Assembly: GCA_947498125.1 (NCBI GenBank) | Contig: CANMJH010000001.1 | Location: forward strand, 806,001-870,000 | Direction of reading: 5' to 3' | Source: an uncultured Nioella sp. | GTDB lineage: Bacteria > Pseudomonadota > Alphaproteobacteria > Rhodobacterales > Rhodobacteraceae | DNA: 64,000 bases | Shown: piece after piece, positions 1 to 9,571 of the stretch | Layout: the number at the start of each line of letters is the position of its first letter | Numbering within the stretch: position 1 is the stretch's first letter | The notes under the pieces: generated by a model | Database searches by the model: none | What the model saw: only the letters and a program-made list of their open reading frames with translations | What the model was told of the DNA's origin: nothing | Program-made: the position numbers and the translations under genes

Positions 1-994
1 TCTTGTCCTGGCCCATCAGGGCAACCAAAGCCTCGGCATCCGGCAGATCGCCGGGAATGTCGCTAAGGTTCTTTTTGGTGCCCATCCGCGCCAAATGCTC
101 GCGCACGCGGCTTGGTTCTTCTTGGCTTACCAGCCCCAGTCGATACGACAATTCAAACGCCAACGCGCAGCCAATCGACACGCCCTCCCCATGCAAAAGG
201 CGGTCCGAATAATCCGTTGCCGCCTCAAGCGCGTGGCAGAATGTATGGCCCAGATTTAGCAACGCGCGGTCACCTTGTTCCGTCTCGTCGCGCGCAACAA
301 TATCGGCCTTCATTTGCACGGACCGTGTCACAGCCTCTTGCCTTAGGGCCTTATCGCCTTGCGCCATGGCCGGGCCATTGGCCTCGAGCCATTCAAAAAA
401 GGTCGCATCGCCCAACAGCCCATATTTCTGGACTTCGCCATACCCAGCCAGAAAATCGCGTTTGGTCAATGTGCCGAGGACATCGATATCCGCTAGAACC
501 AGCCGCGGCTGATGAAAGGCCCCGATCAGGTTTTTCCCAAAGGGCGAATTAATCGCGGTTTTCCCGCCAACCGAGCTGTCCACCTGTGCCAGCAACGATG
601 TTGGGATCTGAACAAACGAAATGCCGCGCCGCATAATCGCGGCAGCAAAACCAACCAGATCGCCAATCACACCGCCGCCAAACGCAATTACAACGTCCCG
701 GCGCTCGGCTTTTTTCTCAAGCAGCCATTCGGTTGTCTGGGTCAGATATTGCCAGCTTTTGGTGCTTTCTCCGGGCGGGAGCGTCAGAACATCAGCCTCA
801 ATCCCGCTTGCGGAAAGACCGGCGATAAGCGCCTCAAGATGCAAATCCGCAACTTGTGATTCTGTAACAATAAACACCTTTGGTCTGTTCAGGATCGGCG
901 CAATTTCGGCGCCTGCAGCGTCAATGAGACCAGACCCGATCCGCACATCATAAGACCGATCCCCCAAGGGGACATGGACAACCGACAACGTCAT
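1..994 (-). CDS. aroB: 3-dehydroquinate synthase, 3' end outside window
   Basis: Second enzyme of the shikimate pathway: it cyclises DAHP to 3-dehydroquinate using NAD and a divalent metal in the cytoplasm. The reverse-strand translation starts MTLSVVHVPLGDRSYDV, contains the NAD-binding stretch AFGGGVIGDLVGFAA and reaches GLMGQDK at the window edge. That gives about 331 codons of a protein usually near 370 residues, so the C-terminus is off the window. The ATG directly follows the aroK TAA with no spacer (TAAATG), so the two are translationally coupled as an aroK-aroB operon. The truncation is only the window boundary. Confidence 0.93.
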   Translation of the reverse strand, partial: MTLSVVHVPLGDRSYDVRIGSGLIDAAGAEIAPILNRPKVFIVTESQVADLHLEALIAGLSASGIEADVLTLPPGESTKSWQYLTQTTEWLLEKKAERRDVVIAFGGGVIGDLVGFAAAIMRRGISFVQIPTSLLAQVDSSVGGKTAINSPFGKNLIGAFHQPRLVLADIDVLGTLTKRDFLAGYGEVQKYGLLGDATFFEWLEANGPAMAQGDKALRQEAVTRSVQMKADIVARDETEQGDRALLNLGHTFCHALEAATDYSDRLLHGEGVSIGCALAFELSYRLGLVSQEEPSRVREHLARMGTKKNLSDIPGDLPDAEALVALMGQDK

Positions 995-1573
995 TTAGCT
1001 CGTCTCCAATACGCCGGCATCTGCCAGCCGGTTGATCACCGCATCTGTGGTTTGATCAATGGACCACTGCGCTTGAGTTGCCACCTGAAACGCCGCCTGC
1101 TCATAGGCGGGGCTACGGGCCTCCAGCAATTCTGACAGGGTCTTTTTTGGGTTAGGTGTCCGCAAAAGCGGCCGAGTGTCTTTGTGGCGCACGCGCGACC
1201 ACAAAAGGTTCAAATCGGCCTTTAGCCACACAACTGCGGCTTTTTCTGCAATCATCTTGCGGTTGTAGTCTGAAAGCCACGCACCGCCGCCGGTCGACAA
1301 AACACACGGCGGCCCTTCAAGAAGCCGTTCAATGACCTGCGTTTCTTTTTCGCGAAAGAACGGCTCACCGTAGCGTTCAAAAATTTCGGCAATCGACAGC
1401 TTTGACGCGGTCACAATTTCGGCGTCCGAATCTTCAAAAGGAACACCCAATCGCGCCGAGAGAGATCGACCAATCGCGGTTTTTCCCGCGCCCATCATGC
1501 CCACAAGCACCACGGTTTTCGTCAATTTTGCCTGCATCTCTGGCGCTCTTTCGCCCATGTTTAAAAAATTCAT
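995..1573 (-). CDS. aroK: shikimate kinase
   Basis: Phosphorylates shikimate to shikimate 3-phosphate with ATP. The protein has the Walker A P-loop GMMGAGKT near residues 25-32, the shikimate-binding DSDAEI segment and the STGGGA motif near residue 95, followed by the lid region with RPLL. It is 192 residues, slightly longer than the usual 170-180, because of an N-terminal extension. Internal Met codons at residues 6 and 13 (MGERAP, MQAKLTK) are possible true starts. It lies directly upstream of aroB with no gap, the standard aroK-aroB arrangement. Confidence 0.94.
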   Translation of the reverse strand: MNFLNMGERAPEMQAKLTKTVVLVGMMGAGKTAIGRSLSARLGVPFEDSDAEIVTASKLSIAEIFERYGEPFFREKETQVIERLLEGPPCVLSTGGGAWLSDYNRKMIAEKAAVVWLKADLNLLWSRVRHKDTRPLLRTPNPKKTLSELLEARSPAYEQAAFQVATQAQWSIDQTTDAVINRLADAGVLETS

Positions 1574-1668
1574 CCCTCGGACTGGCGCAATTCGCGCTCA
1601 AATGGCTTATATTGATTTCAAAGCGGCGGCAAACGCCGAATTTTAACCAAGGGCAGGTTTGGGGACAT

Positions 1669-1806
1669 ATGATAGGGCGGATCATCAAATTGCTGATTTT
1701 TCTGGCGGTGCTTGGGCTAATTGGCCTTATTGGCTATGCCTATTCGGGTCTGATGCACCCGCAAACGCGGGAAATTACCCGTCCGGTTGAGTTGGATGTG
1801 GATTAA
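1669..1806 (+). CDS. small single-span membrane protein
   Basis: A 45-residue ORF starting MIGRIIKLLIFL at an ATG at 1669. It consists of one strongly hydrophobic segment (about residues 6-27) followed by a short polar tail ending PVELDVD. I do not recognise the family. It overlaps the start of the next, larger envelope ORF by 11 bp in another frame, which suggests coupled translation. It is divergent from aroK. The case rests on the coherent membrane segment and the overlap; no strong ribosome binding site is visible. Confidence 0.55.
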   Translation: MIGRIIKLLIFLAVLGLIGLIGYAYSGLMHPQTREITRPVELDVD

Positions 1807-3301
1807 GGCTCTCAGCGCGGCGCTGGTTTCGCTCTTGCCTTGGACGGCTGTGGCGCAGGATGACCCCATCGCGCCGCCCCAATGGCTGTCGGAAACCTTG
1901 CTCAACCCGCATGGCAATGTGGCAACCTCTGCCCTGCCATCGCAGATTACAGCGATGCCCATTGGCGCGGCCCAATTGGATGCTGTTGGAATTCTGTCTC
2001 CGATCCAAACGGGCCTGCCAGCAGACCTTTGGGCAGGCAGCAGCACTGCGACTTTGTCCAATCTTTTCCGTAGCCAACCTGATATCGGCCTGCCAGCCAT
2101 CCAGGGCTTCACGACGATGCTTGCATTGGCCGAGTTGAACCCGCCGCCCGATGCAACATCCGCGTCAGAGCTATTCCTTGCCCGGCTTGATCTGCTGCTA
2201 TCACGCGGCGCGATTGATGCGGCTCGCGCCATGATGGAACGCGCCGGGCCCACGTCGCCGCAAGTGTTTCGGCGCTGGTTCGACGTCAGCATATTAACGG
2301 GGCAAACCGACCGTGCTTGCGCCGCGATGCGCGCAAACCCTGATATTGCGCCCTCTTTTCCAGCGCGGATTTTCTGCCTTGCGCGCAGCGGCGATTGGTC
2401 AGCGGCTGCGCTTTCGCTCGGCACCGGTGAGGCGCTTGGCTATATCACCACAAATGAAGCCGATCTGATGGCCCGCTTTCTGGATCCAGAGCTGTTCGAA
2501 GGTGAGCCGCCGCTCGCCCCTGATGCCAACCCGACGCCGCTTTTTTATGAAATGCGTGTTGCTATCGGCGAACGCCAAGGCGCGGCCACCCTGCCCCTTG
2601 CTTTTGCCCATTCTGATCTTTCCTCAATCGCAGGTTGGCGTTCACAATTGGATGCGGCTGAACGGCTGGCCCGGTCTGGCGCGCTGACACCTGATGCGTG
2701 GCAAGTGATCTATACCAGCCGTGTGCCGTCTGCCTCGGGCGGGGTATGGGACCGCGTGGATGCGGTACAGGAATTTGATCTGGCGATTCTAGCGCAAGAC
2801 CCCGAAGCTATTGCCGAAACCATGGCTGATGCTTGGCAAGCCATGCAGGAAGCCGAACTTGAGGTCCCATTTGCCGAAGTATATTCCGAGCGCTTGTTGC
2901 GGATGCCATTGACTGGCGAGGACGCTATTTTGGCACGGCGGATCGCGCTTTTGTCGACCCGATATGAAATTGCCGCACAGCGCGCGGTTCCCCAAAATGA
3001 TGATGAGCGGTTTCTATTCGCGATCGCCCGCGGCCAAACGCAAGACCTTGCGCCCCAAGGCCCGCTGGAACAAACAATTGCCGGCGCGTTTACGGCCACT
3101 GGCATCCCTGACCGGTACGCGCGTTTTGTCAACGAGGATCAGGTTGGCGAAGCATTGCTACGGGCCTCGCTGATTTTAAGCGACGGGATCGGCGACTTGG
3201 ACGACATGCAAGATGCGCTACGGCTTTTCCGGGCCATGGGCCTTGAAACCGTCGCCCGGCGCGCCGCTCTGCAATTGATCATTCTGGATCGCCGCGGATG
3301 A
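1796..3301 (+). CDS. exported protein of unknown function
   Basis: A protein of about 501 residues with a clear signal peptide: MWIKALSAALVSLLP followed by a likely cleavage after AVA-QDD. The frame is also open from a TTG at 1787, but the ATG at 1796 gives a proper signal sequence and is preferred. The rest is helical and Ala/Leu-rich, without a catalytic motif I recognise. It contains pairs of Cys-containing helices (RACAAM, ARIFCLARSGDW) that resemble degenerate helical repeats. Its TGA overlaps the xerD ATG by four bases (ATGA). The position between aroK and xerD suggests a conserved alphaproteobacterial envelope gene; its function is unknown. Confidence 0.8.
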   Translation: MWIKALSAALVSLLPWTAVAQDDPIAPPQWLSETLLNPHGNVATSALPSQITAMPIGAAQLDAVGILSPIQTGLPADLWAGSSTATLSNLFRSQPDIGLPAIQGFTTMLALAELNPPPDATSASELFLARLDLLLSRGAIDAARAMMERAGPTSPQVFRRWFDVSILTGQTDRACAAMRANPDIAPSFPARIFCLARSGDWSAAALSLGTGEALGYITTNEADLMARFLDPELFEGEPPLAPDANPTPLFYEMRVAIGERQGAATLPLAFAHSDLSSIAGWRSQLDAAERLARSGALTPDAWQVIYTSRVPSASGGVWDRVDAVQEFDLAILAQDPEAIAETMADAWQAMQEAELEVPFAEVYSERLLRMPLTGEDAILARRIALLSTRYEIAAQRAVPQNDDERFLFAIARGQTQDLAPQGPLEQTIAGAFTATGIPDRYARFVNEDQVGEALLRASLILSDGIGDLDDMQDALRLFRAMGLETVARRAALQLIILDRRG

Positions 3302-4224
3302 GCCGGTCTTGGATCTCACCCTTTCTTGACGCCCAAGCGGCTGAACTGAACGCCTCGGAAAACACGTTGTTGGCCTATGGGCGCGACCTAAAGGATGTGG
3401 ACGGATGGCTCACAAGGCATGGCGCGAATTTCGAAAGTGCCACGCGCGCCGAACTTGAGGCCTATCTTATTGCACTTGATGGTGCGGGAATGGCGCGCTC
3501 GACCCGCGCGCGGCGACTTTCTTCTATCAAGCAGCTGTATCGCTTTGCCTATGAAGAGGGCCTGCGCAGCGATAATCCAGCCCTACAAATCAAAGGTCCG
3601 GGCAAAGAAAAATCGCTTCCCAAAACTCTAACTATGGAGCAAGTCGACTGCTTGCTGGATGCTGCCGAAACTCATGGGCGAACCCCAGAGGATCACGCCC
3701 GAAATACTTGCCTAATGCAAGTTCTCTACGCCACTGGAATGCGCGTCACCGAACTTGTGTCATTGCCCGTATCAGCGACACGCGGCGATCCGCAATTGCT
3801 GCTTATTCGCGGCAAAGGCGATAAAGAAAGGCTCGTGCCGCTATCCCCGCCTGCGCGACAGGCCTTGTCTGATTGGCTGAAAATTCGTGACCAAGCAGAA
3901 GATGCCGCACGGGCGAAAAACGGTACCCCGCCGTCTCGCTTTTTATTTCCATCACATGGCAAATCTGGGCATCTGACCCGAATTCGCTTTTTCACGCTGA
4001 TTAAGGAAATTGCTGCGGCGGCTGGGGTCAATCCCGATGATGTGACGCCTCACCGGCTTCGGCATGCTTTTGCAACGCATCTTTTGCAAAACGGCGCTGA
4101 CTTGCGTGCGATTCAAACCCTATTGGGGCATGCCGATATTGCCACGACCGAGATCTACACGCATGTCCTTGATGAACGGTTGAAGACCTTAGTTTTGGAC
4201 CATCACCCCCTCGCAAAATCCTGA
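3298..4224 (+). CDS. xerD: tyrosine recombinase XerD
   Basis: Site-specific recombinase that with XerC resolves chromosome dimers at dif during division. The 308-residue protein has an N-terminal SAM-like core-binding domain (about residues 8-95) and a C-terminal catalytic domain. The catalytic residues are visible: Arg in GMRVTEL, Lys in RGKGDKERLVP, HRLRHAFATH, GHADI and the nucleophile Tyr in TTEIYTHV. Length and motif spacing match housekeeping XerD rather than a phage integrase. Its start overlaps the preceding ORF by four bases. Confidence 0.92.
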   Translation: MSRSWISPFLDAQAAELNASENTLLAYGRDLKDVDGWLTRHGANFESATRAELEAYLIALDGAGMARSTRARRLSSIKQLYRFAYEEGLRSDNPALQIKGPGKEKSLPKTLTMEQVDCLLDAAETHGRTPEDHARNTCLMQVLYATGMRVTELVSLPVSATRGDPQLLLIRGKGDKERLVPLSPPARQALSDWLKIRDQAEDAARAKNGTPPSRFLFPSHGKSGHLTRIRFFTLIKEIAAAAGVNPDDVTPHRLRHAFATHLLQNGADLRAIQTLLGHADIATTEIYTHVLDERLKTLVLDHHPLAKS

Positions 4225-4276
4225 AACGCCCCATGATCGCGCCACAATCGCCTGCTAGATATTCGGAAATTCAGGC

Positions 4277-5869
4277 ATGAGACCAATGGCAGAGCTGGCA
4301 GAGATTAAAACCACCGCTTGGGACGTGATCGTCATCGGCACCGGAATCGGTGGCGGGACGGCAGGGCGTGCCTTGGCCGAAGCTGGCCTTAAGGTCCTCT
4401 TTTTGGAAATGGGCCGCTCAACCTATCGCAAAGAAGAAACCAGCATAGATCAAAGCGCTTTCGACCCCGTCGCCCGCGCCATTCGCGGCCTGTGGCCAGT
4501 TCCGGTAGACGCCAAGATAAACGGCACGCCGCAATCGGTTTTTGCGCCGCTTGGATCAGGGCTGGGTGGGTCGTCAGTGTTTTACGCCGCAACGTTGGAA
4601 CGGCCCGAACCGCACGATCTGGATGATAGCGCCGCGCGGCGCCATCCGACGGGCGGCTGGCCTGTCAGCTTTGCAAAAATGCTACCGTGGTACGATAAAG
4701 CGCAGAAGATTTACCATGTGAACGGCACACCTGACCCGCTTTCGGATCAACCAATCGATGCGTTGCGTGCAGGCCCCGCCCCCAGCCCCGGCGACGCGGC
4801 CATTATCGCGCGTTTACAGGCCAATGGATTGAATCCTTACCAACTCCATGCCGCAATAGCGCGCCTTCCGGGCTGCGCGGAATGTTTAGGCCGAAAATGC
4901 CCCCGTGCCTGCAAAATGGACGGTCGATCCGCCGGGGTTGAACCGGCCTTATCTACGGGGCGTGCGGCTTTGCTAACGCGGTGTGAAGTCACCCGCCTAA
5001 ACTTCGATCAAGGACAGGTCACCAGCGTCACGGCGCGGATCGACCAAGAGGATGTCACCCTATCAGCCCCGCATTTTGTTTTAGCCGCAGGGGCGCTGTC
5101 GTCGCCTCGGATCTTGCTGGCATCCACCAGCGAGGCCGCCCCAACCGGAATTGGCAATGGCGCTGACCAAGTTGGCCGCAACCTGATGTTCCACCTCAAT
5201 GAAATGTTCGCGATTTGGCCAGGGAAGTCTGCAGGCGAGCCCGGCCCCTCGAAATCAGTCGGGTTTCGGGATCTCTATTTTGCTGAGGGTCAAAGGCTTG
5301 GAATGGTGCAAGCAATGGGCGTGGATGTCGGGTATGGAGAGATCGTGCATTACCTGCGCCAGCGTGTTGAAAACTCATCTTTAAAACGCGTTCCCGGCGC
5401 ATTGGATGCCACCCGCATACCCGCCGCCATTGGCGCGAAACTGCTTGGCACCGCCAAGGTTTTTGTCGGTCTGCTTGAGGATCTGCCCTATCCTGAAAAC
5501 CGGGTCCTTCACGATCCGGAAGATACGCAAAAAATCACGCTTAACTATCAAATATCAGATGAGTTGATGTCGCGTCGTCACCTCTTTCGGCGTTTGATCA
5601 AACGAAGTTTTCGCGGCACCCGAACCGCCTTTTTGAATCAGCGGGCAGAGCCCAATCTCGGGCATCCCTGCGGCACGCTAAAAATGGGCGAAGACCCTAG
5701 AACTTCTGCCACGACGCCTGATGGCCGGGTGCATGGCGCCAGCAATCTTTGGGTCACGGACGCGTCGATCTTTCCAACATCTATGGGCGTAAATCCGAGC
5801 CTCACCATCGCCGCAAATGCATTGCGCGTAGCCGACAACATCCTTCAATCCGCCAAGGGGGCCTCATGA
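4277..5869 (+). CDS. GMC-family FAD oxidoreductase
   Basis: A 530-residue flavoprotein of the glucose-methanol-choline family. The FAD-binding Rossmann motif is DVIVIGTGIGGGTAG near residues 17-31, with a second FAD segment around PLGSGLGGSS. The C-terminal GMC domain has the HPCGTLKMG stretch and ends with the typical NPSLTIAANALRVAD. The electron acceptor and substrate cannot be read from sequence; sterol, alcohol and sugar oxidoreductases share this fold. An alternative start is the Met three codons downstream (MAELAE). Its TGA overlaps the ATG of the following SDR gene, so the two oxidoreductases are co-translated and probably act together. Confidence 0.85.
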   Translation: MRPMAELAEIKTTAWDVIVIGTGIGGGTAGRALAEAGLKVLFLEMGRSTYRKEETSIDQSAFDPVARAIRGLWPVPVDAKINGTPQSVFAPLGSGLGGSSVFYAATLERPEPHDLDDSAARRHPTGGWPVSFAKMLPWYDKAQKIYHVNGTPDPLSDQPIDALRAGPAPSPGDAAIIARLQANGLNPYQLHAAIARLPGCAECLGRKCPRACKMDGRSAGVEPALSTGRAALLTRCEVTRLNFDQGQVTSVTARIDQEDVTLSAPHFVLAAGALSSPRILLASTSEAAPTGIGNGADQVGRNLMFHLNEMFAIWPGKSAGEPGPSKSVGFRDLYFAEGQRLGMVQAMGVDVGYGEIVHYLRQRVENSSLKRVPGALDATRIPAAIGAKLLGTAKVFVGLLEDLPYPENRVLHDPEDTQKITLNYQISDELMSRRHLFRRLIKRSFRGTRTAFLNQRAEPNLGHPCGTLKMGEDPRTSATTPDGRVHGASNLWVTDASIFPTSMGVNPSLTIAANALRVADNILQSAKGAS

Positions 5870-6624
5870 ATCTGACCGATGGAATAGCCGTCATCACAGG
5901 CGCCAGCGGCGGTCTTGGCCGCGCTTTGGCCGTGGAAATTTCTCAGCACATGCCGGTGGCGGGCATTGCACGCAATTTGGCGGCGCTGGATGAAACCATG
6001 GGGCTTTGTAAGGCCGGGAATTTCCATAGCGTGGATGCCGATGTTTCGAACATTAACTCCGCACTTCACGCCATTGATAACGCGTCCAATATTGGAACCA
6101 TAACACTCCTAGTAAACAACGCCGCCGCCTATCCAAGGCGAGATTTCCCAGAGGAAACCGCGGAAAGTTTCATGGCAACCGTCAACACCAATTTGGGCGG
6201 CACAGTCGCCTGCACCCGCGCGGTTTTGGACGGGATGCTCGAGACCGGTTTTGGTCGGATCATGAATGTCTCAACCTTCGCCGATATCGCACCTTTGCCC
6301 GCCTCTTCCGCCTATGCCGTTTCAAAAGGCGCGCAGCGGATTTTCTCGCGTGCGCTGGTTGCCGATCTTGGGGATCGTTTTCCGAATATTGTTATCAATG
6401 ACTGGATGCCCGGAATGCTCGCCACGCAAATGGGCATCCCGGATGGTTTGCCACCCGAAACCTCAGCCAAATGGGGCGCGAAATTGGCGCTGTGGCATGA
6501 TCCAAGTTTGACAGGAACCGTTTGGGAGATGGGCCAGGAAATCCCGCCAGCGCGATCTTTAAAACGGCGTATTGCCGATAAAGTCTTGATGCGCAAAAGC
6601 CCTGCCGCGCGGTCCTTGGATTAA
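5866..6624 (+). CDS. short-chain dehydrogenase/reductase
   Basis: A 252-residue classical SDR. It has the NAD(P)-binding TGASGGLG motif near the N-terminus, NNAA after the fourth strand, a Ser in MNVSTFAD and the YAVSK catalytic Tyr/Lys. The start at 5866 overlaps the GMC oxidoreductase stop (ATGA). The frame extends upstream, but this ATG gives the canonical N-terminus MNLTDGIAVITGAS. The C-terminus deviates from common SDRs and ends with a basic tail. Substrate is unknown; coupling to the GMC enzyme and the nearby sugar genes suggests an alcohol or sugar derivative. Confidence 0.85.
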   Translation: MNLTDGIAVITGASGGLGRALAVEISQHMPVAGIARNLAALDETMGLCKAGNFHSVDADVSNINSALHAIDNASNIGTITLLVNNAAAYPRRDFPEETAESFMATVNTNLGGTVACTRAVLDGMLETGFGRIMNVSTFADIAPLPASSAYAVSKGAQRIFSRALVADLGDRFPNIVINDWMPGMLATQMGIPDGLPPETSAKWGAKLALWHDPSLTGTVWEMGQEIPPARSLKRRIADKVLMRKSPAARSLD

Positions 6625-7367
6625 CGCTGGCGGAAACTGCGCCACATATGGCCCGGCAGAATTTGGAAGGACAAAACGTATCGCGCATACATGCGCTTGG
6701 GATTTTGCAGAAGCCTCCACAGCCATTCCATCGCGATACGCCGCATCCATTTTGGCGCACGTGTTTGATGTCCTGAGAAGAAATCCAAGCCCGCGCCAAT
6801 CGAGACAAAGCCCATTTGGGGGACGATCTGGCGGCCTTTTGCGGCGAAAAGCTCTTGTTTTGGCGCCCCGAGAGCAATGAAACAGAGCCCAACACCGGCC
6901 GCGCCCATGTCTTTAAGCATGGCCTCGGCGGCCTCTCCGGTTGGATCAAATCCCATGGGCGGCGCGATCATCGAGGCGATCTCAAGCCCCGGTACGGCAT
7001 TACGCAAATAGTCAGCCGCGCCCGAGAGCGCGTCGTCTGAACTGCCAAAGAACCCAAGTTTGACCCCCTCAGCCGCCGCAAGCCGCGCCAGAGGCAAAAT
7101 CATGTCCGATCCCGGCATAAGATCAATCGCCTCGCCTGCCAGCGCGTGGCACCACACAATTGGGTTGCCATCCGCGGTGATAAAATCCTGAGCCTGATAG
7201 GCCTCGCGGAACGGGGTCTTGCCCTGTAGTTTCACGAGGTGGTCAAGGTTCAAGGTTGCGAGCGCAAACCCCTCACTTGCTGCGAATCGGCCCTTTAGGG
7301 CCGTTTCCAAACTGGCCCAATCCTTGATATTGACCTCAATCGATAGATGACCGACCCGAAACTGCAC
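6621..7367 (-). CDS. WecG/TagA/CpsF family glycosyltransferase (GT26)
   Basis: A 248-residue member of the GT26 family, which transfers a sugar such as ManNAc to an undecaprenyl-linked acceptor early in surface polysaccharide assembly. Diagnostic features are TLNLDHLVKL, the ITADGNPIVW stretch (family DGxPIVW) and the C-terminal GLGAPKQE-like LGAPKQELF and IGAGLDFFSG segments, then RRIAMEWLWRLLQNP. It is convergent with the SDR gene, overlapping by four bases, and divergent from the next sugar oxidoreductase gene. It probably belongs to the exopolysaccharide locus that follows. Confidence 0.9.
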   Translation of the reverse strand: MQFRVGHLSIEVNIKDWASLETALKGRFAASEGFALATLNLDHLVKLQGKTPFREAYQAQDFITADGNPIVWCHALAGEAIDLMPGSDMILPLARLAAAEGVKLGFFGSSDDALSGAADYLRNAVPGLEIASMIAPPMGFDPTGEAAEAMLKDMGAAGVGLCFIALGAPKQELFAAKGRQIVPQMGFVSIGAGLDFFSGHQTRAPKWMRRIAMEWLWRLLQNPKRMYARYVLSFQILPGHMWRSFRQR

Positions 7368-7508
7368 TAAAACCCCCGTCTTCCGCGGTATCCCGCCTTA
7401 TTTTTTGTCTTTCTTGCCTGCTTGCACAAAACCGTGCGCCGTCGGACAAACTGTTGCCATGCTTTTACGATCAAATCGACCATAACGAAAAAAGAAAGTT
7501 TGAGCGCG

Positions 7509-8654
7509 ATGAGCAGTCACGCAAAGCATGGTGCCAATTCGGCGCAAGGGGTGACCCTTGTGGGCGCTGGATTTGTGGCTGATCTATATTTGCGCAGTTT
7601 GAAAACTTTCCCCGATATTCGCATCAATGGCATTTATGATCGCGACCCCGCCCGCGCAGCAGCCTCAGCCGCGCATTGGGGGCTGACGGCCCTGCCCGAT
7701 TTGGATGCGGCCCTTGCCGCCACCGCCAAAACTGACCTGATCCTTAATCTCACCAATCCGCGCTCGCATGCAGAGGTGACGCGCCATGCACTAATTGCAG
7801 GCAAGCACGTCTTTAGCGAAAAACCGATGGTTCTTACGCTCGAGGATGCACTTGAGCTTATGGCGCTGGCCAAAGCAAACGACGTGCAACTGGCCAGTGC
7901 GCCCTCTTCCGTTCTCTGCGAGACAGCGCAAACGCTTGGCAAGGCCCTTAGGGATGGCACGGGCGGCACTCCGCGCCTGATTTACGCAGAGCTCGATGAC
8001 GGGTTCATTTCGCAAGCACCGGTAGACAGCTGGATCAGCGCCTCGGGCGCGCCGTGGCCCTTTGCCGACGAATTTCAGACCGGCTGCACCTTGGAACATG
8101 CCGGGTATTACCTCGCATGGCTGATTGCGCATTTTGGAGCTGTGACAGAGGTCACAACCACCACGGCCGAACTTGTGCCGGACAAACTGGGCGTAACAGA
8201 TGGCGCGCCTGATTTTTCGGTGGCCACTTTGCGATTTGCAGAAGGCCCTGTGGCCCGGCTGACATGTTCTATCGCGGCCCCACATGATCACCGGATGACA
8301 GTGATTGGCGATGACGGCGTTTTGAAGATCCCCCGCGCTTGGGACAATTCAGCGCCGGTGAAATACCACAAACGCCTGCGCATTCGGCGCCGCCTGCTGG
8401 AACATCCCTTTGGGCGCCGCATCAAGCTGGGCGGGGCGACTCACCCAAAGGTCAGCCGTGAAGGTGCGGCATCGATGAATTTCGCGCTCGGCCCCGCAGA
8501 AATGCTGGACGCAATTGCCCATAATCGCGCCTCGCGCCTATCGGGCGATTATGCCCTTCACCTGACCGAGGTCACTTTGGCCTGCCAGACAAATGGCGTG
8601 CACATCATGACCACAGCCTGCAAAAAGATGGAGCCGATGCCATGGGCGCGCTGA
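7509..8654 (+). CDS. Gfo/Idh/MocA family sugar oxidoreductase
   Basis: A NAD(P)-dependent dehydrogenase of about 381 residues acting on sugars or sugar nucleotides. It has the N-terminal dinucleotide motif VTLVGAGFVADLY, the conserved FSEKPMVLT segment with the EKP Lys/Pro, and a C-terminal alpha/beta domain. The frame is open from 7422, but the ATG at 7509 gives the family N-terminus and is chosen. The gene overlaps the downstream epimerase by 13 bases. Together they form a separate-gene version of the fused protein encoded at 11773, which suggests related sugar chemistry. Confidence 0.85.
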   Translation: MSSHAKHGANSAQGVTLVGAGFVADLYLRSLKTFPDIRINGIYDRDPARAAASAAHWGLTALPDLDAALAATAKTDLILNLTNPRSHAEVTRHALIAGKHVFSEKPMVLTLEDALELMALAKANDVQLASAPSSVLCETAQTLGKALRDGTGGTPRLIYAELDDGFISQAPVDSWISASGAPWPFADEFQTGCTLEHAGYYLAWLIAHFGAVTEVTTTTAELVPDKLGVTDGAPDFSVATLRFAEGPVARLTCSIAAPHDHRMTVIGDDGVLKIPRAWDNSAPVKYHKRLRIRRRLLEHPFGRRIKLGGATHPKVSREGAASMNFALGPAEMLDAIAHNRASRLSGDYALHLTEVTLACQTNGVHIMTTACKKMEPMPWAR

Positions 8655-9571
8655 CGGTTTTGATCACCGGGGCCTCGGGGCGTTTGGGGCAGGTTTGCGT
8701 GGCCGAGGCTTTGGCGCGCGGATATAATGTTCGTGCCCTGTCGCGGTCCGGTGTCAGCCCGGCAGGCGGTGAGATCGTTCAGGCGGATCTGTCCTGTGAT
8801 CCCTTGAAACCTGCTTTGGACGGCGTTGATGCCATCTTGCATCTTGCCGCCGGAATGACCGGAAATGCCGAAGACATTGAGCGCGACACGGGGCTAGCCA
8901 CGATGCGGCTTTTGTCGGCGGCCAAACTGTCTGGCACCCCTAAGATCGTGCTGGCCGGATCGATCGGCGTTTACGGAATTGCCTCTGTCGAAGAGGGGCA
9001 TGTCGTAAATGAACATAGCCCTGTTGAGACAGAACCCGAAGGAAGAGACAGCTATACCCGCAGCAAAATCGCGCAGGAACTTATGATCCGCGAAAGCGGC
9101 CTTCCCTTTCAAATATTGCGAATAGGCGCGATTTGGGGGCCGGGGCAGCTATGGAATGCACATCTGGGGATCGCAAAAGGCCCGCTATTGGTCCGGGTTG
9201 GGAATGAAGGGCAAATCCCACTTGCTCACATCACCCGCGCTGCAGAAGCGATGGTCGCGGCCATCACATATGACGGGCCAGACCGGGTTTTCAACATCAC
9301 CGATGACGATCTTCCAGACCGCATTCGGTATCTCAAAGCGCTTTACGCATCGGGATGGCCAAAGATGATCGTGCCGATCAGCTGGCGCTTGCTTGATCGC
9401 ATCGCTGCCCCAACTGGGCGGCGCGGCCTTCTAAATCGGCCAACGCTGCATGCCCGGATGAAGCCCGTCGCATGGTCGAATAAACGTAGCCTTTCTGCCC
9501 TGAACCTGTCTTCGCAGCCCGGTTTTGATGCGTTGATGAGCGACGCTTTGGCTCAGGAGGTGCGCGCATGA
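8642..9571 (+). CDS. NAD-dependent epimerase/dehydratase
   Basis: A 309-residue extended SDR. It has the NAD-binding TGASGRLGQ motif at the N-terminus, HLAAGMTG after strand four, GSIGVYG and the catalytic YTRSK (Tyr/Lys). The C-terminal part is shorter and more divergent than in GalE. It overlaps the preceding oxidoreductase, and its TGA overlaps the ATG of the glycosyltransferase that follows, so the three are translationally linked. A role in making a nucleotide sugar for the neighbouring glycosyltransferases is inferred. Confidence 0.83.
   Translation: MGALTVLITGASGRLGQVCVAEALARGYNVRALSRSGVSPAGGEIVQADLSCDPLKPALDGVDAILHLAAGMTGNAEDIERDTGLATMRLLSAAKLSGTPKIVLAGSIGVYGIASVEEGHVVNEHSPVETEPEGRDSYTRSKIAQELMIRESGLPFQILRIGAIWGPGQLWNAHLGIAKGPLLVRVGNEGQIPLAHITRAAEAMVAAITYDGPDRVFNITDDDLPDRIRYLKALYASGWPKMIVPISWRLLDRIAAPTGRRGLLNRPTLHARMKPVAWSNKRSLSALNLSSQPGFDALMSDALAQEVRA

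Noticed and set aside
3298-4224. Tyrosine recombinase as sign of an integrated element
   Set aside because: Length and motifs fit housekeeping XerD. No attachment-site repeats, tRNA or phage genes are adjacent.
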